Below the pieces are notes generated by a model, which saw only the letters and a list, made by a program, of their open reading frames with translations, did not search any database and was not told the origin of the DNA. Below, in pieces: positions 34,050-42,927 of a stretch of 64,000 nt of DNA (position 1 is the stretch's first letter; each line of letters opens with the position of its first letter). This stretch comes from RFPW01 sp040401595 (lineage in GTDB: Bacteria; Pseudomonadota; Gammaproteobacteria; Burkholderiales; Burkholderiaceae_E): positions 62,001 to 126,000 of the forward strand of contig JBBAOE010000007.1 of the NCBI GenBank assembly GCA_040401595.1, given 5' to 3'. Made by a program: the position numbers and the translations under genes.

Positions 34050-36173
34050 GTGTTTGAAATCTCTCGTAAAACCTTTCAGTGGGGCGCAAACAGCGTCACC
34101 ATGGAAACGGGCGAAATCGCCCGCCAGGCAACCGGTGCTGTGGTCGTCAACATGGACGATACCGTGGTGCTCGCGACAGTTGTCGCCGCCAAAAATGCCA
34201 AACCGGGACAGACGTTCTTCCCGCTGACGGTCGACTATCAAGAAAAGTTCTACGCTGCGGGCCGTATCCCCGGTGGATTTTTCAAACGGGAAGGCCGCCC
34301 GACCGAAAAAGAGACGCTGGTTGCGCGACTCACGGACCGCCCATTGCGCCCGCTCTTTCCGGACGGTTTTTACAACGAGGTCCAGATCATTCTTTCGGTG
34401 TTGTCGCTCAATCCGGAGGTCGATGCCGATATACCTGCCCTGATCGCTGCCTCGGCGGCTTTGGCAATCTCCGGTATTCCCTTCAATGGCCCGATCGGTG
34501 CGGCGCGGGTTGGCTGGCTCGATGGTGCCTATGTGCTGAATCCGTCCGTGTCACAGACTGCGGCCTCGGCCCTGGATCTGGTGGTGGCGGGTACCGAGAG
34601 CGCAGTTCTGATGGTGGAGTCCGAGGCGCGCGAATTGCCTGAGGATGTGATGCTGGGCGCTGTGGTGTTTGGCCACGAGCAGATGCAGATCGCGATCGAT
34701 GCGATTCATGAATTGGTTGAAGCGGGCGGCAAACCCGAGTGGGCATGGACCGCACCGGTTCCGGAGGCCGCGCTGGTCGAGCGAATTAACCAGCTGGCCG
34801 AAGCACCGTTCCGGGAAGCGTATGCGATCCGCAGCAAGCAGGAACGCTCAGTTCGGATTGATGAGATCGAGACCGCAACCAAAGCGACGTTGATGGCTGA
34901 GGCAGAAGCGGCCGGCCATCCCAAGCTGGATTCGGTAGAACTCGATTCCCGCTTGTTTGATGTGCAGTCCCGGATTGTGCGGCGTCAGATTCTCGATGGG
35001 CATCCGCGCATCGACGGGCGCGATACCCGTACGGTCCGTCCGATCTCCATTCGCACTGGCGTGCTGCCACGTGCGCATGGCTCCGCCTTGTTTACCCGCG
35101 GCGAAACTCAGGCGCTGGTTGCGGCGACCCTGGGGACGGCTCGGGATGAACAGGTGATCGACGCGATCGCGGGTGAGTACAAGGAACGTTTCATGTTCCA
35201 GTACAACTTCCCCCCGTTCTCGACCGGTGAAACCGGCCGTGTCGGCAGCCCCAAGCGTCGTGAGATCGGCCACGGCCGACTGGCAAAACGCGGTATCAAC
35301 CCGCTGATTCCGTCAGCCACCGATTTTGGCTATTCGCTGCGCGTGGTCTCGGAGATCACGGAATCAAACGGGTCCTCGTCGATGGCCTCGGTCTGCGGTG
35401 GCTGCCTCGCACTGATGGATGCCGGTGTGCCCATGAAAGCCCACGTCGCTGGTATTGCGATGGGTCTCATCCTTGAGGGCAAGCGGTTCGCGGTATTGAC
35501 CGACATTCTGGGTGATGAAGATCATCTGGGCGACATGGACTTCAAGGTGGCTGGTACTGAGACCGGGGTCACGGCGCTACAGATGGACATCAAGATCCAG
35601 GGGATCACCCGCGAGATCATGCAGGTAGCGCTAGCCCAGGCGCGCGAAGGCCGTCTCCATATTCTGGAGAAAATGAAGGCGGCTGTCGGTGGTGCGCGCG
35701 AGGAACTGTCCGCGTATGCGCCTCGGATGTATTCGATGAAGATCAACCCCGAACGCATTCGGGATGTGATCGGCAAAGGTGGCGCGGTGATTCGTGCGAT
35801 CACGGAAGAGACGGGCACCCAGATTGATATCAAGGATGATGGTCAGATCACTATCGCAGCCACCGATAGTGATGCTGCGATGCGTGCGCGCAAACGCATC
35901 GAAGAGATCACCGCTGAGGTCGAGATTGGTCGGGTCTACGAGGGAACCGTCCTGAAGGTTCTCGAATTTGGTGCGATCGTCCAGATTCTGCCTGGACGCG
36001 ATGGGCTGCTGCATGTCAGCCAGATCGCCAATGAGCGGGTGGAGCGGGTGAGCGACTTTGTCAAGGAAGGCGACAAGATCCGCATCAAGGCTATCGAAGC
36101 CGATGACAAAGGTCGTCTGCGTCTGTCGATGAAGGCCGTTACCCCGGAAGAGCGGACCATGGCTCTGGAGTGA
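34050..36173 (+). CDS. pnp: Polyribonucleotide nucleotidyltransferase (PNPase)
   Basis: A phosphorolytic 3'-5' exoribonuclease and degradosome component. A 707-residue protein with two RNase PH domains (the second with RAHGSALFTRGETQALV and GDEDHLGDMDFKVAGT), a KH domain (INPERIRDVIGKGGAVIRAI) and a C-terminal S1 domain (GRVYEGTVLKVLEFGAIVQI). It starts at GTG 34050 with AAGGA 12 bases upstream. The 257 bp between rpsO and pnp show no terminator, so co-transcription with processing, as in other bacteria, is likely. Confidence 0.97.
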   Translation: MFEISRKTFQWGANSVTMETGEIARQATGAVVVNMDDTVVLATVVAAKNAKPGQTFFPLTVDYQEKFYAAGRIPGGFFKREGRPTEKETLVARLTDRPLRPLFPDGFYNEVQIILSVLSLNPEVDADIPALIAASAALAISGIPFNGPIGAARVGWLDGAYVLNPSVSQTAASALDLVVAGTESAVLMVESEARELPEDVMLGAVVFGHEQMQIAIDAIHELVEAGGKPEWAWTAPVPEAALVERINQLAEAPFREAYAIRSKQERSVRIDEIETATKATLMAEAEAAGHPKLDSVELDSRLFDVQSRIVRRQILDGHPRIDGRDTRTVRPISIRTGVLPRAHGSALFTRGETQALVAATLGTARDEQVIDAIAGEYKERFMFQYNFPPFSTGETGRVGSPKRREIGHGRLAKRGINPLIPSATDFGYSLRVVSEITESNGSSSMASVCGGCLALMDAGVPMKAHVAGIAMGLILEGKRFAVLTDILGDEDHLGDMDFKVAGTETGVTALQMDIKIQGITREIMQVALAQAREGRLHILEKMKAAVGGAREELSAYAPRMYSMKINPERIRDVIGKGGAVIRAITEETGTQIDIKDDGQITIAATDSDAAMRARKRIEEITAEVEIGRVYEGTVLKVLEFGAIVQILPGRDGLLHVSQIANERVERVSDFVKEGDKIRIKAIEADDKGRLRLSMKAVTPEERTMALE

Positions 36174-36179
36174 GGACTC

Positions 36180-36202
36180 GCGGCGCCCGAACTGGGCGCC
36201 GC
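36180..36202. terminator. Perfect 9-bp hairpin after pnp
   Basis: GCGGCGCCC (36180-36188) and GGGCGCCGC (36194-36202) with a GAACT loop, 6 bases past the pnp stop and before the convergent His-rich gene. Strong stem but no T-run. Confidence 0.5.
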
Positions 36203-36262
36203 AATCTCTGAAGCTGTGTTGATCAGTAGCGCGCGCGATTGGGGCGCGTTACTGGCTTGGGT

Positions 36263-36988
36263 TTAGCGCAACGCTGCTCGCAAGCGCTCTGCAATCGCAG
36301 CATCGTCCACTTCGCGCGCACCGCGCTCGAAGACTTTTAGACCGCTCCAGAGCTGCGGCTCAGCGCCGGCGGGATACTCATAAAACCCGCCACCAGTGCT
36401 GCGTCCGGCGCGGCGGAACCCGTGGGCCATCTTTTCGATGACATAGACTGCAGGCTCTGGGAAGCGAGCTGAGACCACCTTCGCTTTTTTGGCGCGTCGC
36501 ACCAGCTTCACCGGTTGCTGATGAGCGTGATCGTGTCCGGTGCCATGCGGGTGTCCATGCACATGAGACTCATCATGGGAATGACCGTGGGAATGGTCGT
36601 GAGCATGGTCGTGAGCATGGTCGTGAGCATGGTCGTGAGCATGGTCGTGGCCGTGAGCATGATCGTGGTCGTGAGAATGGTCATGGTGGCCATGGGCCAA
36701 CGCATCCAACTCGGCATGTAAGGCATGATCAAACAGATCCAGGCCCAGCGCATCCAACTGAAGCAATGCGCCCTCAGTGAGTCCGATCGCATTCGAGGCA
36801 GCTTCGATACGGTGAGCGGCAACGCCTTCACCCAGCAGGGATAAGACCTCGACAAACAGAGCCTCATGGGTAATTTCCTGGTCATGGGCCTGAGGATGCC
36901 CGTGGGAACACCCCTCGTGGTGCTCATGGGCATGTCCCGCGTGGGTTGCCGAATCTGTACTTGGGTGTGAATCGTTATTTGAGTTCAT
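36263..36988 (-). CDS. Histidine-rich protein with a 3-hydroxyacyl-CoA dehydrogenase C-terminal signature
   Basis: A 241-residue protein with a GAGAAAG ribosome site before ATG 36988. Residues 16-36 and 99-156 are His-rich (HDHAHDHAHD repeats), as seen in proteins that bind Ni, Zn, Co or Cu. Residues 41-95 are helical. Residues 175-241 (FPEPAVYVIEKM, RAGRSTGGGFYEYP, QLWSGL) match the end of 3-hydroxyacyl-CoA dehydrogenase C-terminal domains such as FadB/FadJ. The NAD-binding domain is missing, so oxidoreductase activity is not expected. A metal-storage or regulatory role is a guess. It lies 12 bp after prfC. Confidence 0.65.
   Translation of the reverse strand: MNSNNDSHPSTDSATHAGHAHEHHEGCSHGHPQAHDQEITHEALFVEVLSLLGEGVAAHRIEAASNAIGLTEGALLQLDALGLDLFDHALHAELDALAHGHHDHSHDHDHAHGHDHAHDHAHDHAHDHAHDHSHGHSHDESHVHGHPHGTGHDHAHQQPVKLVRRAKKAKVVSARFPEPAVYVIEKMAHGFRRAGRSTGGGFYEYPAGAEPQLWSGLKVFERGAREVDDAAIAERLRAALR
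36601..36648 (-). repeat. Four exact 12-bp tandem repeats encoding the His-Asp tract
   Basis: On the plus strand GAGCATGGTCGT is repeated four times without change, with degenerate copies on both sides (to about 36690). On the coding strand it gives the HDHA tetrapeptide. The unit is a multiple of three, so expansion or loss keeps the frame. Confidence 0.9.
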
Positions 36989-37000
36989 TACTTTCTCGAT

Positions 37001-38617
37001 TTAAGTCAGACGCTGGCCGTGTTCGCGGGTTTCATGAAAGTGGACCTTGGGCCAGCGTTCTATGGTCACGGCCAGCGTATGCCGGCTGTCGACCAGATAG
37101 ACCAGATTGCCATCGACATCGCGCGCCAGTCGGGCAGGGTAGGCACGCTCAAACTCTTTGAGCTGGGTCGGGTCGTCGAAGGTGATCCAGCGGGCTGCGG
37201 CGATGCCCGCCCGCTCGAATGAGGCATCGACGCCGTATTCGGTACGAAGCCGCTCCTGCACGACTTCGAATTGCAACTGACCCACGCCCCCGATCAGCAG
37301 GGAACTGTCCATCAGTGACTCAAACACCTGGACCGCACCCTCTTCGCCCAGTTCGCGCAGGCCCTTCTGCAGGGGTTTGGCTTTCATGGGGTCGCGCAAT
37401 CGCGGCAGGCTGAACAGTTCTGGGGCGAAGTATGGAATGCCTTCGAAACCCAGCGCTTCACCCGATTCCGACAGGGTGTCGCCAATCTGTAGTTGCCCGT
37501 GGTTATGAATACCCAGGATATCGCCGGCAACGGCATCGTCCATACGAGAGCGCTCGTTAGCCATGAAGGTGACGGCGTTTGAGATTTTCATTTCACGTCC
37601 CAGTCGGACATGACGCACTTTGATGCCGGGGTGATAGCGCCCTGAGCAGACGCGCACGAACGCGATACGGTCCCGATGCTGCGGGTCCATGTTCGCTTGA
37701 ATCTTAAAAACGAACGCGGTGAAGGGGGGTTCGGTGGGTTCAACGCGTCGTACCCGTGCTGGGCGGGATTGCGGTGGCGGGGCCCATTGCGCGAGGGCAC
37801 CCAGAATCTCACGGACCCCGAAATTATTGATACCCGAGCCAAAAAAGACCGGTGTCTGGCGTCCTGCGAGAAATTCCTCGAGCTCAAAGGTTCCGCTGGC
37901 AGCCCGCACCAGCTCAACATCGCTTCGCAGCTGGGCTGCTTCGTCGGGGAACTCGCGGTCAAGAACCGGATCATCGAGGCCGTGCAGCACCTGAACCGCG
38001 TCATCGCTCGCGCGCTCCTCTCCGGCCCGGAAACGCAGGATCTCGTTGCGCTGCAGGTGGTACACGCCGCGAAAACGTTTGCCCATCCCAACCGGCCAGG
38101 TGACCGGTGCGCACTGAATTTTCAGGATGGATTCGATCTCATCGAGCAACTCGATGGGCTCACGGACTTCGCGGTCCATCTTGTTGACGAAGGTGACGAT
38201 TGGGGTATCACGTAACCGACAGACCTGCAGCAGTTTGATCGTCTGTTCCTCGACGCCCTTGGCGGCATCCACGACCATGACCGCGCAATCGACAGCGGTC
38301 AGTACGCGGTAGGTGTCTTCGGAGAAATCCTTGTGGCCAGGCGTATCTAGAAGATTGAAGGTACAGCCGCCCCATTGAAACTGCATCACTGAACTGGCGA
38401 CCGAGATCCCACGCTGCTTTTCGACCTCCATCCAGTCGGAGGTCGCATGCCGGCCGCTCTTGCGGGCCTTGACGGTGCCAGCCATCTGGATAGCACCCCC
38501 AAACAGCAGCAGTTTTTCGGTGAGAGTGGTTTTGCCCGCATCCGGGTGGGCAATGATGGCAAAGGTACGCCGCTGGGCGACATCCTCGGCCAGTGCCGCT
38601 GCAACTGAATCGATCAT
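37001..38617 (-). CDS. prfC: Peptide chain release factor 3
   Basis: The GTPase that recycles RF1/RF2 from terminated ribosomes. A 538-residue protein with G1 AHPDAGKTTLTEKLL, a switch region ending in RGISVASSVMQF, G3 DTPGHKDFSEDTYR, and G4 NKMDRE. The later domains include GVGQLQFEVVQERL. ATG 38617 overlaps the stop of the upstream sensor kinase gene by ATGA, so the kinase and RF3 are translationally coupled, an uncommon pairing. Confidence 0.97.
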   Translation of the reverse strand: MIDSVAAALAEDVAQRRTFAIIAHPDAGKTTLTEKLLLFGGAIQMAGTVKARKSGRHATSDWMEVEKQRGISVASSVMQFQWGGCTFNLLDTPGHKDFSEDTYRVLTAVDCAVMVVDAAKGVEEQTIKLLQVCRLRDTPIVTFVNKMDREVREPIELLDEIESILKIQCAPVTWPVGMGKRFRGVYHLQRNEILRFRAGEERASDDAVQVLHGLDDPVLDREFPDEAAQLRSDVELVRAASGTFELEEFLAGRQTPVFFGSGINNFGVREILGALAQWAPPPQSRPARVRRVEPTEPPFTAFVFKIQANMDPQHRDRIAFVRVCSGRYHPGIKVRHVRLGREMKISNAVTFMANERSRMDDAVAGDILGIHNHGQLQIGDTLSESGEALGFEGIPYFAPELFSLPRLRDPMKAKPLQKGLRELGEEGAVQVFESLMDSSLLIGGVGQLQFEVVQERLRTEYGVDASFERAGIAAARWITFDDPTQLKEFERAYPARLARDVDGNLVYLVDSRHTLAVTIERWPKVHFHETREHGQRLT

Positions 38618-40356
38618 GGCGGCATGCTAACCGAGGTCGGGGTCACTTTACGAATAGGTGTGCGCGGGAGGTTTTCCAGATCGATCCCGGCTGGTCGCAT
38701 CGGCAGACGCAGGGTGAACTGACTGCCAGCCCCCAACTGAGACTGGACGACCAGGGAGCCTTGCATGGCTTGCGCCAACAAGCGGGCCAGCGCGAGTCCG
38801 AGTCCCGTACCACCGTATCGTTGAGAACCAATCGTTGCGGCTTGACGAAACCGTTCAAAAATCTGGTCGTGGAACTCTTCGGCGATGCCTGGTCCGCTGT
38901 CAATCACATCAAACTGAATGGTCGGGCCCATCAGCTGAACGCGTAACTGAACGCTGCCCTGGGCGGTGAATTTGATCGCGTTGGCCAGGAGATTGCCCAG
39001 AATCTGTCGCAGGCGCATGCCATCGCACGGCAGATAATCGGGAACTGAATCCGCCATGTCGAGTGTGATCGCGAGACCCTTGATGGCAGCAGCTGCGTCG
39101 TATAGCTCAAACACCTCGGCCACCAGTTCGGGCAGCGGTTCAACGTTATATCGGATCGGCATCGCCTCATAATCAAGACGTGTCAGGTCCAGAATGCTGT
39201 CCAGCAGTGCATTGAGCCGTTCAGCATTGCGGCGGATCCGACGGGCTGGCTCACTCCAGGGGGTGTTTTTTGCATGCCGTTCAATCAGTTCCGCAAATCC
39301 ACGAATGCCCGTCAATGGGGTTCGAAGTTCATGGGTGATACTCGACAGGAATTCCGTCTTCGCCTGGTCGGCTGCCAGGGCCCGGCGTTCACTGGACTGG
39401 AGCCGGCTCAACAGTCGGATGATCTGTGCGCTACCAATCAATAGAATCAGACTGATGACCGATCCGAGGGCGAGCAGGATGTTCCGGAATGTTCGCCACT
39501 CCTCTAGGACATCGTTCAGGGATCGGGCCCAGAGGATCGACACGGGCCAACCCGGTACCCGTTCAAACGCGCTCACTCGAACAACGCCATCGATTGAGCT
39601 TGACCCAAGGTACTGTCCTCTGAGGTTTCCCCGAATGCGCAAGAAGGCCGGGACCGAGGAGACGACGTGGCCGCTGGTGATCAGGCCCTGCGGGTCGACC
39701 CGGGTCAGGATGACGCCCTCCTGAAGGTGAATCAAGGAGCCGATACTTGAGTCCCCCGGGTTGCCAAGGCGAAACTGTTTAAAGCGCCTGCCGACCCAGT
39801 CACTGCGCAGCGACACCCCAATCAATCCGGTCTGACCATTTGGGAGCTGGACTCGGCGGGTCATCGCAAAGGCCGATTCTTCCGAGGCCCATGCCTGGGC
39901 CGATCGTTGGATCACGGTGCCATTGGGTGTCGAGTTGTGGTCGCTTAACAGGAGGTCGGGTGCGCTCGCCTTGAACGCCTTGTCCTGATTCAGAAGGTCA
40001 ATCGCGTTCACTTCCCCATCGGGTGTCACAAGAAAAATATCGGACAAGGCTTCGCGGAGGGGACCGAGGCGGTCGAGGCGATTGAGTAGCGCGGCGGGAG
40101 TTGTCAGATCGGCCACGGCTGGGCGCAACACCGCGTCGCTCAGGTCAAAGAGCTCCTGTATCTGTCCGGCCACGACCTGGACGGTCTCTTGACCCTCGGT
40201 AAATTTGGCCTCCAGCTCCCTCGACTTCGTCGTCTGGATGGCGGTCAACAGAGCAGCCCAGATCAGCGCGGTGGCCACAACCGCACCGGTGAAAATCCTG
40301 CGCGCCCAGTGTTTGCCTTTCGATGGGTCAATTCCGGCCGGGTCGAGCGCTTTCAT
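38614..40356 (-). CDS. Membrane-bound sensor histidine kinase
   Basis: A 580-residue inner-membrane kinase. TM1 is at about 23-42; a periplasmic dCache-like sensor (about 45-290) contains DIFLVTPDGEV and GLIGVSLRSDWVG; TM2 is at about 292-315. HisKA follows with the phospho-acceptor His in SSITHELRTPLTG, then HATPase_c with NLLANAIKFT, DSGPGIAEE and GGTGLGLALARLLA. No HAMP or receiver domain is obvious, and no response regulator gene lies nearby. The signal is unknown. Its stop overlaps the prfC start. Confidence 0.9.
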   Translation of the reverse strand: MKALDPAGIDPSKGKHWARRIFTGAVVATALIWAALLTAIQTTKSRELEAKFTEGQETVQVVAGQIQELFDLSDAVLRPAVADLTTPAALLNRLDRLGPLREALSDIFLVTPDGEVNAIDLLNQDKAFKASAPDLLLSDHNSTPNGTVIQRSAQAWASEESAFAMTRRVQLPNGQTGLIGVSLRSDWVGRRFKQFRLGNPGDSSIGSLIHLQEGVILTRVDPQGLITSGHVVSSVPAFLRIRGNLRGQYLGSSSIDGVVRVSAFERVPGWPVSILWARSLNDVLEEWRTFRNILLALGSVISLILLIGSAQIIRLLSRLQSSERRALAADQAKTEFLSSITHELRTPLTGIRGFAELIERHAKNTPWSEPARRIRRNAERLNALLDSILDLTRLDYEAMPIRYNVEPLPELVAEVFELYDAAAAIKGLAITLDMADSVPDYLPCDGMRLRQILGNLLANAIKFTAQGSVQLRVQLMGPTIQFDVIDSGPGIAEEFHDQIFERFRQAATIGSQRYGGTGLGLALARLLAQAMQGSLVVQSQLGAGSQFTLRLPMRPAGIDLENLPRTPIRKVTPTSVSMPP

Positions 40357-40423
40357 ATCGGGCTCTGGACTTGGGTGTGGAGTAGGCTTTGGACCAGGCC
40401 TTGGTTTCGGGTTGTCCGGGGTT

Positions 40424-41233
40424 TCATAGCGACCCTAAGCGCAGATCCGAGGCGCAATACATCAGCGCGGGGAAACTCACGGCCCAGGCCCAGAAGAACC
40501 GATTCAGACCAAAGTACCAAAACACCAGTCCATGAAAACCGGCAGCGATGACGCAGAACCCCATCGCCCACATGGGGCCTAGCAGAACCAGTGGGGCGCA
40601 GCATTCCCAGAGAATGAAACTCCAGGCCGCGAGGCGCGCCATCAACGGCTGGTGCCAGAGGCTTCTGGCTGGCAAGGGTCCGTAGACCGCGGTATCGAGG
40701 AATACCGTCAGTGCCAGGCCACTGCGCCAATGATGGTGTCCCAGTTTGATCGCGCCGGAAATGAAATACGAGGTCAGGGTATGAATACTCACGTACCAGA
40801 GGCCAGCGCGCCAGGCGGTGGATGCGGGCCACCACAAGCTGGCGAGGTGTCCAATTAGAAGCCCGGTCAGCGCCACCACGGTCATGAAATCGCTGCCCCC
40901 GTTGAAGGTGCCACGCCATCGGATGAGCAGGATGATTGTACTTAAAAATAACATTATGCTCGTGATACTGGACGATCCCCAAAACAATGAGAGCGCGACC
41001 AGTGCCCGCAGTCCAAGATGCAGCCGATGGGTCCAGGGGACGAAGAGTTGGTCAAAGGCAGCGCGCAACCATCGCGGCGCACCCTTGAGGTCATCCCGCT
41101 GAATCGACCACAGCCAGACGCCAGACTCGCCTTGTGCCTCGCGCAGGCGCCAGAATTCGGCGCACTGGATGAGCAAGCTGACGGCGCAGAGCCACTCGAA
41201 GGCGCGTATCGCTATGGCCTGATCCAGCACCAT
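40424..41233 (-). CDS. HTTM-like multi-spanning membrane protein
   Basis: A 269-residue protein with about seven hydrophobic helices. The pattern SYFISGAIKLGHHHWRSG, then LDTAVYGPLPARSLWHQPL, resembles HTTM proteins, the membrane domain related to vitamin K-dependent gamma-carboxylase. Conserved His residues in that loop would be candidate active-site residues. No carboxylase luminal domain is present. It overlaps the upstream partner gene by one base (TGATG), so the two are made together. Function unknown. Confidence 0.65.
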   Translation of the reverse strand: MVLDQAIAIRAFEWLCAVSLLIQCAEFWRLREAQGESGVWLWSIQRDDLKGAPRWLRAAFDQLFVPWTHRLHLGLRALVALSLFWGSSSITSIMLFLSTIILLIRWRGTFNGGSDFMTVVALTGLLIGHLASLWWPASTAWRAGLWYVSIHTLTSYFISGAIKLGHHHWRSGLALTVFLDTAVYGPLPARSLWHQPLMARLAAWSFILWECCAPLVLLGPMWAMGFCVIAAGFHGLVFWYFGLNRFFWAWAVSFPALMYCASDLRLGSL

Positions 41234-41850
41234 CAGGTCGACTCTACGCCCGTAGGCTCGAGATCCCGGTGGGCCTGCAGGGTCGGGGACACCAGTACCG
41301 TTGGATTGTCTCCATCGGGCTCAAGGGGATGCAGCAGACGTACCCGGAACTGAAAGGCGCTCAGCTGACCGGAATCCCCCGGCGTGTCGGACGCGGCGCC
41401 GGTATTTGGGCGGTTTCCAAGGGTCGACCGTTGCTGGGCAAGCGTCATCGCATTCTGCATGGCGCACTTCAAGGCTAACCGGACGGTCAGCCGGTAGCTG
41501 ACAAGCTCCGTCACGTTTTCCTCATCGGACATCTCGGCAAGGTCTCCCGCGAGATGCTCGACCAGTGTCTGCTCGACAAGTTGTAAATTGATATCGGGAT
41601 TATGAACGAATTGCCTCGCATGGCGCTCGGCGCGGGGGAAGTATGGGGTCCAGTCTGACCACTCGGCGTCGTCCAGCTGAACGCGCAGCTCCAGCGTCGG
41701 TCGATGACCCACGGCGTGGTAAAAGCGCCAATTCGGAAAGAAGGCGCGCAAAAAATGCAGGTGCCGGCTCTGCACATCGCGTCGAGGCATCCTCAGGCTG
41801 ATGAGGATCGCCAGAAAGTACGCGAGAAGGAGAACAGCGGTCAGCTTCAT
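41233..41850 (-). CDS. Membrane-anchored partner of the HTTM-like protein, unknown function
   Basis: A 205-residue protein I do not recognise by name. One N-terminal hydrophobic helix (residues 3-20) would anchor it. The rest is soluble and contains FFPNWRFYHAVGHRPTLELR, then DAEWSDWTPYFPRAERHAR. The C-terminal 50 residues look less ordered. The one-base overlap with the HTTM-like gene indicates coupled synthesis, and such pairs may form a complex. It is divergent from tRNA-Arg. Confidence 0.55.
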   Translation of the reverse strand: MKLTAVLLLAYFLAILISLRMPRRDVQSRHLHFLRAFFPNWRFYHAVGHRPTLELRVQLDDAEWSDWTPYFPRAERHARQFVHNPDINLQLVEQTLVEHLAGDLAEMSDEENVTELVSYRLTVRLALKCAMQNAMTLAQQRSTLGNRPNTGAASDTPGDSGQLSAFQFRVRLLHPLEPDGDNPTVLVSPTLQAHRDLEPTGVEST

Positions 41851-41901
41851 GGCAAGTCGTCGACTGAAGTCGTTATTGTGACTGTCGCATTCAGACCCCG
41901 C

Positions 41902-41907
41902 TACAAT
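41902..41907 (+). promoter_or_regulatory. -10 element of the tRNA-Arg promoter
   Basis: TACAAT at 41902-41907, 22 bp before the mature tRNA 5' end. A weak -35 (TGACTG, 41879-41884) lies 17 bp upstream; TTGTGA at 41876-41881 would have a 20-bp spacer. Confidence 0.5.
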
Positions 41908-41929
41908 CTGGCGTTGAGTGCGGTCACTG

Positions 41930-42005
41930 GCCCCCGTAGCTCAGTGGATAGAGCATCTCCCTCCTAAGGAGAGGGTCACACGTTCGATTCGTGTCGGGGG
42001 CGCCA
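41930..42005 (+). tRNA. tRNA-Arg, anticodon CCU
   Basis: A complete 76-base cloverleaf. Acceptor stem GCCCCCG pairs with CGGGGGC. The D arm has GCTC/GAGC, the anticodon stem TCTCC/GGAGA with loop CTCCTAA (anticodon CCT in DNA, reading AGG), and the T arm ACACG-TTCGATT-CGTGT. The 3' CCA is encoded. AGG is rare in GC-rich genomes of this type, so this is a minor isoacceptor. Confidence 0.96.
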
Positions 42006-42026
42006 ATTGATGCGATGCCGACTGGG

Positions 42027-42863
42027 TCAGGATCCTGCCGGGTGGTCTGACAGCACTTCGATCAGAAAACTGCCGGCGAATGTTTCGTTTGGTTCGATCC
42101 TGGCCGGGTGCTCAACAATGACGGGCTCGACGCACACAAATCGTTGCCAGTCGGCATCGGGGAGATCCTTCATGGCCTGTGCGCCCGCGACGCCCGGATT
42201 CCAGACCATCCATTGATTGAATCCCGTCATGGAGAGGCGCAACCGAAGTGCACCGGCATCGAGCTCTACCGGCGCCGCAGTATCAAACAGGCGCTCATAG
42301 AGCTGTCCATCCCAGCCGATATCACCCTCTGGCTGGCGCACCACCGCCGGGTGAAAACGATCGCGGGTCCGGGTACCGCCCAAGCCTCGCAAGCGGCTGG
42401 CGAGCAGGTCGGTCACGGCAAGATAAGGATGCAGACCGCCCGTCCAGGAAAAAGCGCTGCTGCCGGTGTTGGTGATCTTGAGTACGAGTTCAAGCCGGTG
42501 GTCTTCGGCGCGAATCTCCAGCGCCAGTTCGGCTGAATGCGGCCAGTCTGGGTGTACAAGGTCGGGATTTGGGTTGCGGGTGCTTGGGCCGATGGTCAGA
42601 CCAAAACAACCCGCTGACTCAAGCGCACGCCAGTTCGCGGTTCGGACAAAGCCATGTTTGGGTAAGCTGCCTTCGTCATTGAACTGCGGGAACAGGATCG
42701 GTACACCGCCGCGAATCGGTGTGCCTGCGCCCGCGGATTGCGGACTCAGGTACAAGACTGGATGGCGAGGCTGTTCAGCCCCGCCGAACGAAACACTGGC
42801 CTTCAACAGTTGGGCACCAAAGGGCTGGTACTCCAGGGTCCAATTCAGCGCGGTCTGGGGCAT
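42027..42863 (-). CDS. Aldose-1-epimerase / D-hexose-6-phosphate mutarotase family protein
   Basis: A 278-residue beta-sandwich protein of the galactose-mutarotase superfamily, YeaD-like. Seen: LYLSPQSAGAGTPIRGGVPILFPQF, KHGFVRTANW with the catalytic His, and SWTGGLHPYLAVTDL with the second His. The Glu toward the C-terminus (FVCVEPVIVEHPARI) completes the site. It interconverts anomers of hexose phosphates or sugars in the cytosol. It is the last gene of the leftward gspC-thyA-folA-lipoprotein group, 64 bp after the lipoprotein gene. Confidence 0.88.
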   Translation of the reverse strand: MPQTALNWTLEYQPFGAQLLKASVSFGGAEQPRHPVLYLSPQSAGAGTPIRGGVPILFPQFNDEGSLPKHGFVRTANWRALESAGCFGLTIGPSTRNPNPDLVHPDWPHSAELALEIRAEDHRLELVLKITNTGSSAFSWTGGLHPYLAVTDLLASRLRGLGGTRTRDRFHPAVVRQPEGDIGWDGQLYERLFDTAAPVELDAGALRLRLSMTGFNQWMVWNPGVAGAQAMKDLPDADWQRFVCVEPVIVEHPARIEPNETFAGSFLIEVLSDHPAGS

Positions 42864-42927
42864 AGATGGGTCAGGGCGTTGGATGATGGGGGATTGACGG
42901 CATCTGCGTGAAGTATGCCCGGAGTCT

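Noticed and set aside
36596..36690. Repeat array resembling a small CRISPR
   Set aside because: Units are 12 bp, contiguous, without spacers, and encode His-Asp residues in frame. No cas genes nearby.
36515..36721. Open frame rich in Met and Val opposite the His-rich gene
   Set aside because: Its repeats are simply the reverse reading of the HDHA-coding DNA repeat; no start signal or family.
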